Positions 34,190-42,313 of a DNA stretch of 55,115 bases are shown in pieces. Made by a program: the position numbers and the translations under genes. How positions within the stretch are numbered: the stretch's first letter is position 1; each line of letters opens with the position of its first letter. This DNA is from Flavobacteriales bacterium. GTDB taxonomy: Bacteria; Bacteroidota; Bacteroidia; Flavobacteriales_E; Vicingaceae. The notes beneath the pieces were generated by a model, which saw nothing but the letters and a program-made list of their open reading frames with translations, did no database searches and was not told where the DNA came from. Where the stretch lies: positions 1 through 55,115 of the forward strand of contig CAJPFH010000009.1 of NCBI GenBank assembly GCA_905339165.1, read 5' to 3'.

Positions 34190-34310
34190 TTTATTTGCCG
34201 ATCGTTTAGTATCTAAATTATACAGACTGCCTAAGCACTACTGTGTAATTGCTTTAAACACGGACTTATTATAAAGTAAAAAGAAAGTAAACAATTAAAA
34301 AAACAAAAAA

Positions 34311-35117
34311 ATGGCAAGAACAAACTTCCAAGAATTATTAGAAGCAGGTGTACATTTTGGTCACCTCAAAAGAAAATGGAATCCGAAAATGGCTCCGTAT
34401 ATTTTTATGGAAAAAAACGGAATCCATATTGTTGATTTACACAAAACAGTTGCTAAAATAGACGAAGCGGCTGATGCCATTCATCAAATTGCCAAATCGG
34501 GCAAAAGAATACTTTTTGTAGCTACAAAAAAACAAGCCAAAGATATGGTGGCGGAAAAGGTAAAAAACCTTAACATGCCTTATGTTACTGAGCGTTGGCC
34601 TGGAGGAATGTTAACCAACTTTGCCACTATTCGTAAAGCCATTAAAAAAATGGATTCGATAGATAAAATGCATAAAGATGGTACCATAGAAACATTATCT
34701 AAACGCGAACGTTTACAAATTACCCGCCAACGAGCCAAGTTAGAAAAAAACTTAGGCAGTATTGCCGACTTAACGCGCCTTCCCTCCGCTCTTTTTATTG
34801 TCGACATTATGAAAGAACATATTGCATTAGCCGAAGCAAAAAAATTAAATATTCCAACCTTTGCTATTGTTGATACCAATTCAGATCCAAGCGGAGTAGA
34901 CTACGTAATTCCTGCTAACGATGATGCCACGAAATCTATCGAAAAGATTTTAGATATTATGTGTAAAGCCGTTTCTGAAGGATTAGCAGAAAGAAAGCAA
35001 GATAAAACAAAAGATAAAGACGAAAACGAAAAAACAGAAAACGAGAAACCTGCAAAGAAAAAACCTGCCCAAACAGAAAAAGTTTCTTCTTCTGCCGAAT
35101 CTAATACAAACGATTAA
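34311..35117 (+). CDS. rpsB: 30S ribosomal protein S2 (uS2)
   Basis: This protein has 268 residues. It is the last protein joined to the small subunit, near bS1 and the mRNA exit. The core is typical: QELLEAGVHFGHLKRKWNPK, YIFMEKNGIHIVDLHKT, YVTERWPGGMLTNF and IPTFAIVDTNSDPSGVDYVI. The last 30 or so residues form a charged Lys/Glu tail (residues about 235-268) beyond the conserved domain, common in Bacteroidota. It precedes tsf by 25 bp, the conserved rpsB-tsf pair. Confidence 0.98.
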   Translation: MARTNFQELLEAGVHFGHLKRKWNPKMAPYIFMEKNGIHIVDLHKTVAKIDEAADAIHQIAKSGKRILFVATKKQAKDMVAEKVKNLNMPYVTERWPGGMLTNFATIRKAIKKMDSIDKMHKDGTIETLSKRERLQITRQRAKLEKNLGSIADLTRLPSALFIVDIMKEHIALAEAKKLNIPTFAIVDTNSDPSGVDYVIPANDDATKSIEKILDIMCKAVSEGLAERKQDKTKDKDENEKTENEKPAKKKPAQTEKVSSSAESNTND

Positions 35118-35142
35118 ATAAAATTTTCCAATCATTTACACT

Positions 35143-35976
35143 ATGGCAACAATAACAGCATCCGATGTAAATAAATTAAGACAAATTACAGGTGCAGGTA
35201 TGATGGATTGCAAAAAAGCACTTCAGGAAACCGATGGCGATTTTGAAAAAGCAATAGACGAATTGCGTAAAAAAGGACAAAAGGTAGCAGCTAATCGCAG
35301 CGACCGAGATGCAAAAGAAGGCGTTGTATTAGCTAAAGAAAATAACGATAAAACAGCAGCTGCATTAGTATGCTTAAACTGTGAAACTGATTTTGTGGCA
35401 AAAAATCAAGAGTTTATTGACGTTACGCAAACATTTTTAAATATCGCCATTGATAAAATGCCTACCACACCAGAAGAATTAAAAAATCAAAGTTTTAATA
35501 ACGACATGACCATTGGCGATAAAATAATAGAAATGGTAGGCAAAATTGGCGAAAAGATAGATTTATCAGCCTATGAAGTAGTAAAAGCTCAAACCGTAGT
35601 AACTTACATACATCCTGGAAATAAGTTAGCAACCATTGTAGGTTTAAATAAAACAGGCAACAAAGTGATAGATGCAGGAAAACAAGTAGCCATGCAGGTT
35701 GCAGCCATGAACCCCGTTTCAATAGATAAAAACTCCGTATCGAAAGAAATTATAGATAGAGAATTGGAAATTGCCAAAGAACAAGTTCGCCAAGAAGGAA
35801 AGCCTGAAAACATGGTAGATAAAATAGCCGAAGGCAAACTAAATAAATTCTTTAAAGAAAGCACTTTACTGAGTCAACAATTTATAAGAGATAATAATAT
35901 AACCGTAGAGCAATTTTTAAAACAAATAGATCCGGATCTTACCGTTACCGCATTTAAACGAGTAGCACTCGGTTAA
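35143..35976 (+). CDS. tsf: Elongation factor Ts
   Basis: This protein has 277 residues. It recycles EF-Tu by exchanging GDP for GTP. The N-terminal UBA-like domain carries VNKLRQITGAGMMDCKKALQ, and the EF-Tu contact is TDFVAKNQEF. The core and coiled-coil region end in TVEQFLKQIDPDLTVTAFKR. It follows rpsB in the usual pair. A strong hairpin terminator 15 bp downstream closes the rpsB-tsf unit before pyrH. Confidence 0.98.
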   Translation: MATITASDVNKLRQITGAGMMDCKKALQETDGDFEKAIDELRKKGQKVAANRSDRDAKEGVVLAKENNDKTAAALVCLNCETDFVAKNQEFIDVTQTFLNIAIDKMPTTPEELKNQSFNNDMTIGDKIIEMVGKIGEKIDLSAYEVVKAQTVVTYIHPGNKLATIVGLNKTGNKVIDAGKQVAMQVAAMNPVSIDKNSVSKEIIDRELEIAKEQVRQEGKPENMVDKIAEGKLNKFFKESTLLSQQFIRDNNITVEQFLKQIDPDLTVTAFKRVALG

Positions 35977-35986
35977 TAACTAACTA

Positions 35987-36018
35987 AAAAGAGAGAAGCA
36001 AGGCTTCTCTTTTTTTTT
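35987..36018 (+). terminator. Terminator after tsf
   Basis: AGAGAAGC and GCTTCTCT form a perfect 8-bp stem with a 3-base loop, extended by a G-U pair and A-T pairs and followed by eight T residues. Confidence 0.9.
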
Positions 36019-36041
36019 ATACTTTTTCAAATATTTGCAGT

Positions 36042-36749
36042 ATGGAATATAAAAGAATACTTCTTAAACTAAGCGGTGAATCATTAATGGGTGAAAAACA
36101 ATTTGGTATAGACCATAGTCGCTTATACCAATACGCTACAGAAATAAAAGATGCGGTAAATTTTGGGGTTCAAGTTGCTATAGTTATTGGAGGGGGAAAT
36201 ATTTTTAGAGGTATACAAGCAAAAGAAGGTGGTATGGATAGGGTACAAGGAGATTATATGGGAATGTTGGCAACGGTAATAAATAGTATGGCTTTACAAT
36301 CAGTTTTAGAATCATTGCATGTAAATACACGCCTACAATCAGCCATAAAAATGGAAGAAATAGCGGAACCATATATTCGAAGAAGAGCCGTTAGGCATTT
36401 AGAAAAAGGGAGGGTTGTAATTTTTGGTGCCGGCACAGGAAACCCTTATTTTACAACAGATACAGCCGCTTCACTACGTGCTATAGAAATAGAAGCTGAT
36501 GTAATTTTAAAAGGAACACGTGTTGATGGAATTTATTCTGCCGATCCGGAAAAAGATAAAAATGCAAAACGATTCGAAACCATTACCTTTAGCGAAGTTT
36601 ATGAAAAAGGATTAAATGTAATGGATATGACAGCATTTACTTTGTGTAACGAAAATAAATTACCCATCATTGTGTTTGACATGAATAAAAAAGGCAATTT
36701 AATGCAGTTATTACAAGGCAAAAATATCGGAACCCTCGTAAAAATTTAA
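36042..36749 (+). CDS. pyrH: UMP kinase
   Basis: This protein has 235 residues. It phosphorylates UMP to UDP; it is a hexameric amino-acid-kinase fold enzyme controlled by GTP and UTP. Marks are [13 protein letters not shown] (phosphate loop), [48 protein letters not shown] and [19 protein letters not shown]. It lies after the tsf terminator and 36 bp before frr, the conserved pyrH-frr pair. A promoter must lie in the 65-bp gap after tsf, but no exact TAnnTTTG box is present. Confidence 0.98.
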   Translation: MEYKRILLKLSGESLMGEKQFGIDHSRLYQYATEIKDAVNFGVQVAIVIGGGNIFRGIQAKEGGMDRVQGDYMGMLATVINSMALQSVLESLHVNTRLQSAIKMEEIAEPYIRRRAVRHLEKGRVVIFGAGTGNPYFTTDTAASLRAIEIEADVILKGTRVDGIYSADPEKDKNAKRFETITFSEVYEKGLNVMDMTAFTLCNENKLPIIVFDMNKKGNLMQLLQGKNIGTLVKI

Positions 36750-36785
36750 TTCTAAAATAGTTTATTTGCAAATAAAAGATTTCCT

Positions 36786-37346
36786 ATGGAAGAAGTTCAA
36801 TTTGTATTAGATGAATCCAAAGAACAAATGGAAAAAGCCATTTCTCGTCTTAATGCGGAGGTATTAAAAATAAGAGCAGGAAAAGCCAATCCTATGATGT
36901 TGGAAGGGGTAAGAGTAGATTATTACGGTTCCTCAACCCCACTCAGTCAAATCTCAAATATTAACACTCCCGACCCAAGAACGCTATCTATACAACCCTG
37001 GGAGAAATCCATGTTAGAACCCATACAAAAAGCTATTACTAATGCCAATTTGGGTCTCAATCCGCAAAATAATGGAGAATTGATTATGATTAATGTTCCT
37101 CCTCTTACCGAAGAAAGAAGAAAGCAACTGGTAAAACAAGCTAAAAATGTAGGAGAAGATGCAAAAGTAAGCGTACGAAGTGCCCGGAAAGAAGGCAATG
37201 ATGAGATAAAAAAATTACAAAAAGAGGGTATTCCCGAAGATGTATGCAAAGATGCAGAAAACAAAATACAAAAACTTACCGATAGCTACATAGAGAAAAT
37301 AGACGCTATTGTAACGACAAAAGAAAAAGAAATTCTTACAGTTTAA
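36786..37346 (+). CDS. frr: Ribosome recycling factor
   Basis: This protein has 186 residues. With EF-G it splits the 70S ribosome after termination. Diagnostic blocks are ISRLNAEVLKIRAGKANPMM, YYGSSTPLSQISNINTPDPR, PPLTEERRKQLVKQAK and SVRSARKEGNDEIKKLQKEG, giving the three-helix bundle and small hinge domain. It is the last gene of the translation block and is followed by a hairpin terminator. Confidence 0.98.
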   Translation: MEEVQFVLDESKEQMEKAISRLNAEVLKIRAGKANPMMLEGVRVDYYGSSTPLSQISNINTPDPRTLSIQPWEKSMLEPIQKAITNANLGLNPQNNGELIMINVPPLTEERRKQLVKQAKNVGEDAKVSVRSARKEGNDEIKKLQKEGIPEDVCKDAENKIQKLTDSYIEKIDAIVTTKEKEILTV

Positions 37347-37376
37347 AAAATTATATTTAGTCTCGGTTTTTTCTAC

Positions 37377-37401
37377 ACCCTCCTTAATAGAGGGTTTTTT
37401 T
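37377..37401 (+). terminator. Terminator after frr
   Basis: ACCCTC and GAGGGT form a 6-bp stem with a 7-base loop, followed by seven T residues in total including the last stem base. It lies 30 bases after the frr stop. The next 110 bases up to 37513 are extremely AT-rich and include a 15-bp direct repeat. Confidence 0.8.
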
Positions 37402-37427
37402 ATTTCTTTTAAACAATATAAAAAGAA

Positions 37428-37504
37428 ATAAAAATCTAAAATAATAATATTAAAAACAATAAAATATTAAAAAATGTGTTTTTACAGATATAAAAATCTA
37501 AAAT
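37428..37504 (+). repeat. Pair of 15-bp direct repeats upstream of a VWA-like gene
   Basis: ATAAAAATCTAAAAT occurs at 37428-37442 and again at 37490-37504, 62 bp apart, just before the ATG at 37514. The region is low-complexity AT, so the repeat may be chance. A regulator site is possible. Confidence 0.5.
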
Positions 37505-37513
37505 CACCTAACT

Positions 37514-38707
37514 ATGAAAATCTTCCAATTACTCATCTTATTACTGTTTGCCTTAAGCAGTTTTACTCAAAATAAAGCGGTTCAAATAGAATCTGGCTAT
37601 CGTATAAAAAAATTGTTCCCGGAAGGCAAGTATAAAGCCTATAAAACAGACAAATATCTTTTTCCAGAAAATAATATAGTGGTTTTTAAAACCGATTTTG
37701 GAAGCGAAGAAATTAAGAATTCTAGGGCATGGAACAAAGAAGATTTTACAAAAGGAGTTTATGAAATAGATTTAGTGTTTACCCTATATCCAAGCAATGA
37801 AAAGCAATGGCATGAAGATTTTTTTGACCTTACTAAAAATCGTATGGCAGAACTTTTGGAAATGGATGATCGCTTTATATTAGATACTCTCATTAAGTGG
37901 AACATATACGTGCAAACTTTTGCCCAAAATAAATCCGATGCAAAAAAACAATTCCACGGCTTTGTTATTAAATACAAAAATTTAGACTCGGAACTTTCTG
38001 TAAACTACTATAAAAACAGATTGAGCGAACTTAGAAAATACGATAAGGTATATACAACAAATGGTCAGAAATTGGAAAAAACTTTTTTACGTAATAGCGA
38101 AAAATGGAAAAACATGCTGATTATAACCGATTGTACGTACAGCATGATGCCTTATTCTACACACGTTGTACTTTGGCATTTACTAAATAATAATTCGCAC
38201 AATGTAGTTACATATACATTTTTTAATGATGGTGATAGCCGACCCCTCAGCCGAAAAAAAATTGGAAAAACAGGTGGAATCTATGTTATAGAAAACCCCC
38301 AAAAAGAACGCATTCTCAATATTATGCGAATGGTACGCATTGCGGGTTATGGCAACGAAGATGAAGAGGAAAATGATTTGGAAGCCATACTTAAAACAAT
38401 GCAGGTAGCCAAGAATTATGATGATGTAATATTGTTGGCAGATGCCAATAGTTCTGTGCGAGATATGGAACTCCTTAAAGAACTTAATCGTCCTATACGC
38501 ATAGTGTTGTGCGGATTTAACAGTCAAACTCTAAGTTTGCCTAGTTTTTGGCAATACTTTGAAATTGCACAATATACAGGAGGTTCAATTCATACTGTTG
38601 AGAGTGACATAGAAAACCTTGCCTCAATGACCGAGGATAGTAAATTTATTATAGATGGAATAGAAGTTACTGTAAAAAACGGAAAGGTTGTATTGGCAAA
38701 GAATTAA
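37514..38707 (+). CDS. Exported VWA-like domain protein with altered metal site
   Basis: This protein has 397 residues. Signal peptide MKIFQLLILLLFALSSFTQ, so it is periplasmic or secreted. Residues 200-380 look like a VWA fold. The metal motif reads Asp206-Cys-Thr208-Tyr-Ser210 (IITDCTYSMM) in place of the classic DxSxS, and later parts match a Bacteroidota group I recall (TYTFFNDGDS, EEENDLEAILK, ILLADANSSVRDMELL). The Thr could still bind metal. Residues 20-195 are of unknown fold. It stands alone after the frr terminator. Function is unknown: it may bind a partner or act as a scaffold in the envelope. Confidence 0.8.
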   Translation: MKIFQLLILLLFALSSFTQNKAVQIESGYRIKKLFPEGKYKAYKTDKYLFPENNIVVFKTDFGSEEIKNSRAWNKEDFTKGVYEIDLVFTLYPSNEKQWHEDFFDLTKNRMAELLEMDDRFILDTLIKWNIYVQTFAQNKSDAKKQFHGFVIKYKNLDSELSVNYYKNRLSELRKYDKVYTTNGQKLEKTFLRNSEKWKNMLIITDCTYSMMPYSTHVVLWHLLNNNSHNVVTYTFFNDGDSRPLSRKKIGKTGGIYVIENPQKERILNIMRMVRIAGYGNEDEEENDLEAILKTMQVAKNYDDVILLADANSSVRDMELLKELNRPIRIVLCGFNSQTLSLPSFWQYFEIAQYTGGSIHTVESDIENLASMTEDSKFIIDGIEVTVKNGKVVLAKN

Positions 38708-38749
38708 CAAGCCTCATCTTATTAGAAAAAGAGAAATGGATAAATGAAT

Positions 38750-38941
38750 TTATCTCCAGGTTTCGTAAACTTCGCGAATGGCATCGCTATATTGAACAAA
38801 GGTGGTGAGGCACCATATTTTTAAAAGTAAGGCTTCCTCTTTTTTTAACCATTTTAAACTCTTTTTAAGCTCTTTTTTAAAAAGGGTTTTATCGAAACTT
38901 ACTTTGGTAAGCACTTGCTTGCTTAGTTCAAACATATTCAT
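38750..38941 (-). CDS. Small conserved protein of unknown function
   Basis: This protein has 63 residues, starting MNMFELSKQVLTKVSFDKTL; a start at the second Met is also possible. I recognise the pattern FKKELKKSLKWLKKEEALLL followed by KIWCLTTF from short conserved Bacteroidota proteins, so I take it as real despite its size. It is basic and helical, with one Cys, no signal peptide and no membrane helix. Function is unknown. It is convergent with the VWA-like gene (42 bp) and downstream of ubiX on the same strand. Confidence 0.7.
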   Translation of the reverse strand: MNMFELSKQVLTKVSFDKTLFKKELKKSLKWLKKEEALLLKIWCLTTFVQYSDAIREVYETWR

Positions 38942-39047
38942 AGCACGATAAACTTAAAATTTACTTAGACGAATTTAGGGGTAATTCTTATTATCGGCAA
39001 ATTTTTCTTGTTAATTTATGCAAAATGCCTTGTTAAAAAATTAACGA

Positions 39048-39611
39048 CTATGATTTCCAACGATATGTATTTGTTTCTACACCACAAAGGTCTAACGCTC
39101 TATCCGTAACGGTGGAGGCGAGTTGAGAAAAATCGCTCGGCTTGCTGTAAAATGAAGGAGAGGCAGGGCAAATGATACCTCCGGCCTCGGTTATAGTTTT
39201 CATATTGTTAATGTGTATGAGGCTAAGAGGAGTTTCGCGTGTAACTAATATGAGCTTTCTCCTTTCTTTTAAAATAACATCGGCCGCCCTAGTTATTAAA
39301 TCATTTGATATGCCCGCGGCAATTCGACCCATTGTACCCATGGAACAAGGGCAAATAATCATAGACTGGTATTGAGCTGAACCCGAAGCGAAGGGAGCAT
39401 TAAAATCGTTTTTATTGTAAAAAGTAAATGGAAATTTTTTATACGATTCGTCTTCTAATTCTTGTTGCCAAACGGTTTTGGCATTATCGCTCATTACAAT
39501 AGAAACAGCTTCAAACAAAGAGTGTAAAGAGACAATTTTTTTCAGGAGTACTTGGGCATAAATAGCACCCGATGCTCCTGTAATTCCAATTATTATTTTT
39601 TGTTTATTCAT
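39048..39611 (-). CDS. ubiX: UbiX-type flavin prenyltransferase
   Basis: This protein has 187 residues. It attaches a dimethylallyl group to FMN to make the prenylated flavin cofactor used by UbiD-type decarboxylases. Marks are IIIGITGASGAIYAQVLL (flavin phosphate loop), CPCSMGTMGRIAAGISNDLI, RAADVILKERRKLILVTRET and HINNMKTITEAGGIICPASP. The UbiD partner is not in this window. Its start overlaps the end of the upstream barrel-protein gene by 8 bp, so the two are cotranscribed. Confidence 0.96.
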   Translation of the reverse strand: MNKQKIIIGITGASGAIYAQVLLKKIVSLHSLFEAVSIVMSDNAKTVWQQELEDESYKKFPFTFYNKNDFNAPFASGSAQYQSMIICPCSMGTMGRIAAGISNDLITRAADVILKERRKLILVTRETPLSLIHINNMKTITEAGGIICPASPSFYSKPSDFSQLASTVTDRALDLCGVETNTYRWKS

Positions 39612-40263
39612 TTTCAGATTGGTTTTTTATGCCAAACGTATAACGAAAACAAAGGGTTGATACAATATTATACCAACCTCTGTTAAAAATACGGTTGTAT
39701 ATATCAAAATGTGTGTCAATGCTCGGATATTCTCTTATAGGTAAAAAAGAATTAGAAGAACGCCAGTTTAACGACCAATGTTCGCTGAAATGATAGTATA
39801 TTCCAAGGGAACCCCCAATATCTGTGTTTTCGAATAGAATATTTTGTTGTGGAAGTTCTCCGTTTTCATCGGCCATGTAATCGTATATCTTATAACCAAT
39901 ATAAGCACCTAGTTCGGCTGAGAGCTTTTTGTAATGATATAAAAAAGTAACCGGAACTTCTATGTAGTTTAATTTCAGTAAAAATGCATCATGGTCGCCT
40001 TTATCGGGTCGGGGGTTTCTTCGAGATCCTTTATTGATAAAATAAATTTCAAACTGAATATCTAGTTTAGGCTTAAGTTCAGTTAGTACAAATCCGCCAG
40101 CAATGAGGCCTGCTTTATTAAATCCCCCATAACCATCGCCATCAACCTGTGTGGCCGATAATCCAAATAAAGGTCCTGATTTAAATGTTTTTTGAGCAAA
40201 TAAAAATGAGGAAAAAGGAAGAATAAAAAACAGTGGTAGAGTGTGAAAAAATAAACGCATCAT
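39604..40263 (-). CDS. Outer-membrane beta-barrel protein, PorT-like
   Basis: This protein has 219 residues. Signal peptide MMRLFFHTLPLFFILPFSSF then LFAQ. The mature part shows the strand pattern of the OMP_b-brl_2/PorT group: GPLFGLSATQVDGDGYGG, KAGLIAGGFVLTEL, YIEVPVTFLYHYKKLSAELG and a last strand near STLCFRYTFGI. It is not a close match to PorT itself, so the function is open. It overlaps ubiX by 8 bp and lies 28 bp after the omega-amidase gene. A -7 box sits just upstream. Confidence 0.82.
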   Translation of the reverse strand: MMRLFFHTLPLFFILPFSSFLFAQKTFKSGPLFGLSATQVDGDGYGGFNKAGLIAGGFVLTELKPKLDIQFEIYFINKGSRRNPRPDKGDHDAFLLKLNYIEVPVTFLYHYKKLSAELGAYIGYKIYDYMADENGELPQQNILFENTDIGGSLGIYYHFSEHWSLNWRSSNSFLPIREYPSIDTHFDIYNRIFNRGWYNIVSTLCFRYTFGIKNQSENE

Positions 40264-40270
40264 GGAATTT

Positions 40271-40278
40271 CAAAAATA
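40271..40278 (-). promoter_or_regulatory. -7 box abutting the PorT-like gene
   Basis: Minus-strand TATTTTTG matches TAnnTTTG and ends 7 bases before the ATG at 40263. A -33-like TTTCG lies 19 bases upstream. This would give a leader of a few bases at most. Confidence 0.4.
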
Positions 40279-40291
40279 CGCAATGTATTTT

Positions 40292-41095
40292 TTAAACCGA
40301 AATATCTATACAGTCTGAATCTAAAGCTACCGGAAATTTTTGTCTGAATTCATTCAATTCGCTTAAAGAAATTTGTAGAGTACAAACCTCTTCTCTATGC
40401 AATTCAGATAGGTGTATAGCCATTCCTTTAGCATCGAAAACAGCGGAATTTCCGGAATAGTTAATATTTTTTCCATCGGTGCCAATGCGGTTAACCCCCA
40501 ATACATAACATTGGTTTTCTATGGCTCTTGCCGGCAAAAGAGTATTCCATGCGTGGGCTCGGGCTTCCGGCCAGTTGGCTACAAACAGTAGTAAATCGTA
40601 AGTAGGAGTTTGGTTATTTTTTGAATGACCGAAATAAATATTTCTTGACCAAACCGGAAAACGAAGATCGTAACAAATCATGGGGCAAATTTTCCAACCT
40701 TTATAAGAAACTATTAATCGTTCGTTTCCTGCTGTGTAATGCAAATGTTCTTGTGCCATGCGGAAAAGATGTCGTTTATTGTAGGTATAGTAGGTTCCAT
40801 CAGGGTTTACCCATATTAAACGGTTATAATATTGGTGGTTATCGCTTACTATAAAGCTTCCGGTAATGGCAGCGTTTTTTTGTTTTGCCTTGTGTTGCAT
40901 CCATAAAAGAGTTTGATTGTTTTCAGATTCAGCCATAGAAGCAGAGTTCATGGTAAAACCTGTGGTAAACATTTCGGGCAGAACGATTAAATCTGTTTCT
41001 TTAACTTGTTGGAGTAAAGAATCGAAGTGTAAAAAATTAGTTGCTTTGTCTTCCCAAAATAAGTGGGTTTGAATATATGTAATTGTTAAGCCCAC
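40292..41095 (-). CDS. Omega-amidase (nitrilase family, YafV/Nit2-like)
   Basis: This protein has 267 residues. The catalytic triad is complete: Glu41 (LPEMFTTGF), Lys107 (YNKRHLF) and Cys141 (ICYDLRFPVWSRN). It hydrolyses alpha-ketoglutaramate to alpha-ketoglutarate and ammonia, the product left when glutamine is used as an amino donor. The gene begins with GTG one base before the stop of the methionine aminotransferase, which can use glutamine in the last step of methionine salvage. This pairing supports the omega-amidase reading over other nitrilases. Confidence 0.9.
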   Translation of the reverse strand: MGLTITYIQTHLFWEDKATNFLHFDSLLQQVKETDLIVLPEMFTTGFTMNSASMAESENNQTLLWMQHKAKQKNAAITGSFIVSDNHQYYNRLIWVNPDGTYYTYNKRHLFRMAQEHLHYTAGNERLIVSYKGWKICPMICYDLRFPVWSRNIYFGHSKNNQTPTYDLLLFVANWPEARAHAWNTLLPARAIENQCYVLGVNRIGTDGKNINYSGNSAVFDAKGMAIHLSELHREEVCTLQISLSELNEFRQKFPVALDSDCIDISV

Positions 41096-41096
41096 A

Positions 41097-42254
41097 TTAA
41101 ATTCGTTTTAGTGTTTCTGCTGCTTTTTCAAGGGTTTCATCTTCTTTGGCAAAGCAAAAACGAAGCACATGGTTATCGGTTTTTTGATTGTAGAATACGG
41201 AAACAGGAATAGAAGCAATTTTGTGTTCTTTAATAAGTCTTTCGGCAAAAGCCACATCGTTTTCTTTGCTAATGTTTGTGTAGTTGAGTAGTTGAAAGTA
41301 GGAACCTTCTGTGTGCAGGGGTATAAAACGAGAGTGTTGTATCAGATTTAAAAAGGCGTCTCTCTTTTTTTGGTAAAACATAGGGAGCTGCAGGTATAAT
41401 TCTTTATGTTTCAATATTTCGGAATAAGCGTGCTGAATGGCAGTATTGGCACTAAACACAATATATTGATGAATTTTTCTGAATTCGTTCATGAGGATTT
41501 CCGGGGCTATACAGTACCCTATTTTCCAACCGGTGGTGTGATAGGTTTTACCAAAGGAAGAAATAATAAAACTTTTTTCGGCAAGTTTCGGGTACCTTGC
41601 CATGCTAAGGTGTGGTTGATTATCGAAAATAATGTGTTCATATACTTCATCGCTGAGTAAAATAATATGGTTGTGGGCAAGAATTTTTTCTAGTTCAGCT
41701 ATATCATTTTCTTTTAAAATGCTTCCGGTGGGATTGTGAGGTGTATTAATGATAATCATTCGTGTTTTCTGATTAATCATTTTTCGCACGGTATTCCAAT
41801 CTATACGATAATTGGGAAGTTGTAATTGAATAAAAACCGGTTTCCCTCCCTGCATTTCAATGGCGGGCTCGTAACAATCGTAGGCGGGAGTAAACACAAT
41901 TACTTCGTCTCCTTCATTTACTACGGCTGCTATTGCTGTGTAAATAGCTTGAGTAGCTCCGGCCGTAATAGTAATTTCGGTTTCGGGGTTGTAGCTGGCA
42001 TTATAGAGTTCAACCGTTTTTTTTGCTATTTCTTCACGAAGCTTTGGTAATCCGGCCATGGGAGCGTATTGGTTGTGGCCATCTTTCATGGCTTTGTTTA
42101 CAAGTTCAACAAGTTCGGCAGAACAGCTAAAATCTGGAAACCCCTGAGAAAGGTTAATGGCTCCATATTCGTTGGCCATACGACTCATTACAGTAAAAAT
42201 ACTAGTGCCTACTCGGGGTAGTTTTGAATGAAGCGAAAAAGGAAATACAGGCAT
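41097..42254 (-). CDS. Methionine aminotransferase (YbdL-like, PLP fold type I)
   Basis: This protein has 385 residues. The PLP lysine is Lys236 (SSFGKTYHTTGWKIGY). Substrate and cofactor blocks are NLSQGFPDF, ITAGATQAIYTA, TPAYDCYEP and NTPHNPTGS. This is the YbdL/MtnE-like group, which transaminates 4-methylthio-2-oxobutanoate to methionine with glutamine or another amino acid, completing methionine salvage. The omega-amidase just downstream removes the glutamine by-product. A kynurenine aminotransferase role is the main alternative. Confidence 0.9.
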   Translation of the reverse strand: MPVFPFSLHSKLPRVGTSIFTVMSRMANEYGAINLSQGFPDFSCSAELVELVNKAMKDGHNQYAPMAGLPKLREEIAKKTVELYNASYNPETEITITAGATQAIYTAIAAVVNEGDEVIVFTPAYDCYEPAIEMQGGKPVFIQLQLPNYRIDWNTVRKMINQKTRMIIINTPHNPTGSILKENDIAELEKILAHNHIILLSDEVYEHIIFDNQPHLSMARYPKLAEKSFIISSFGKTYHTTGWKIGYCIAPEILMNEFRKIHQYIVFSANTAIQHAYSEILKHKELYLQLPMFYQKKRDAFLNLIQHSRFIPLHTEGSYFQLLNYTNISKENDVAFAERLIKEHKIASIPVSVFYNQKTDNHVLRFCFAKEDETLEKAAETLKRI

Positions 42255-42270
42255 ACTATTTAGAATGAAA

Positions 42271-42278
42271 CAAAGGTA
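42271..42278 (-). promoter_or_regulatory. -7 box of the aminotransferase/omega-amidase operon
   Basis: Minus-strand TACCTTTG is an exact TAnnTTTG match 16 bases before the ATG at 42254, in the short gap after sdhB. No clear -33 TTG is seen. Confidence 0.5.
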
Positions 42279-42313
42279 GGCGTAAACTTACTTTGTAACG
42301 ATAAAAAAACAAA

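Noticed and set aside
36019..36041. TATTTG before pyrH as a -7 box
   Set aside because: It lacks the two spacer bases of TAnnTTTG, so it is not a fair match.
37402..37513. AT-rich stretch considered as a replication origin
   Set aside because: No DnaA-box cluster and no dnaA, dnaN or other origin genes nearby; it is only an AT-rich gap with one direct repeat.
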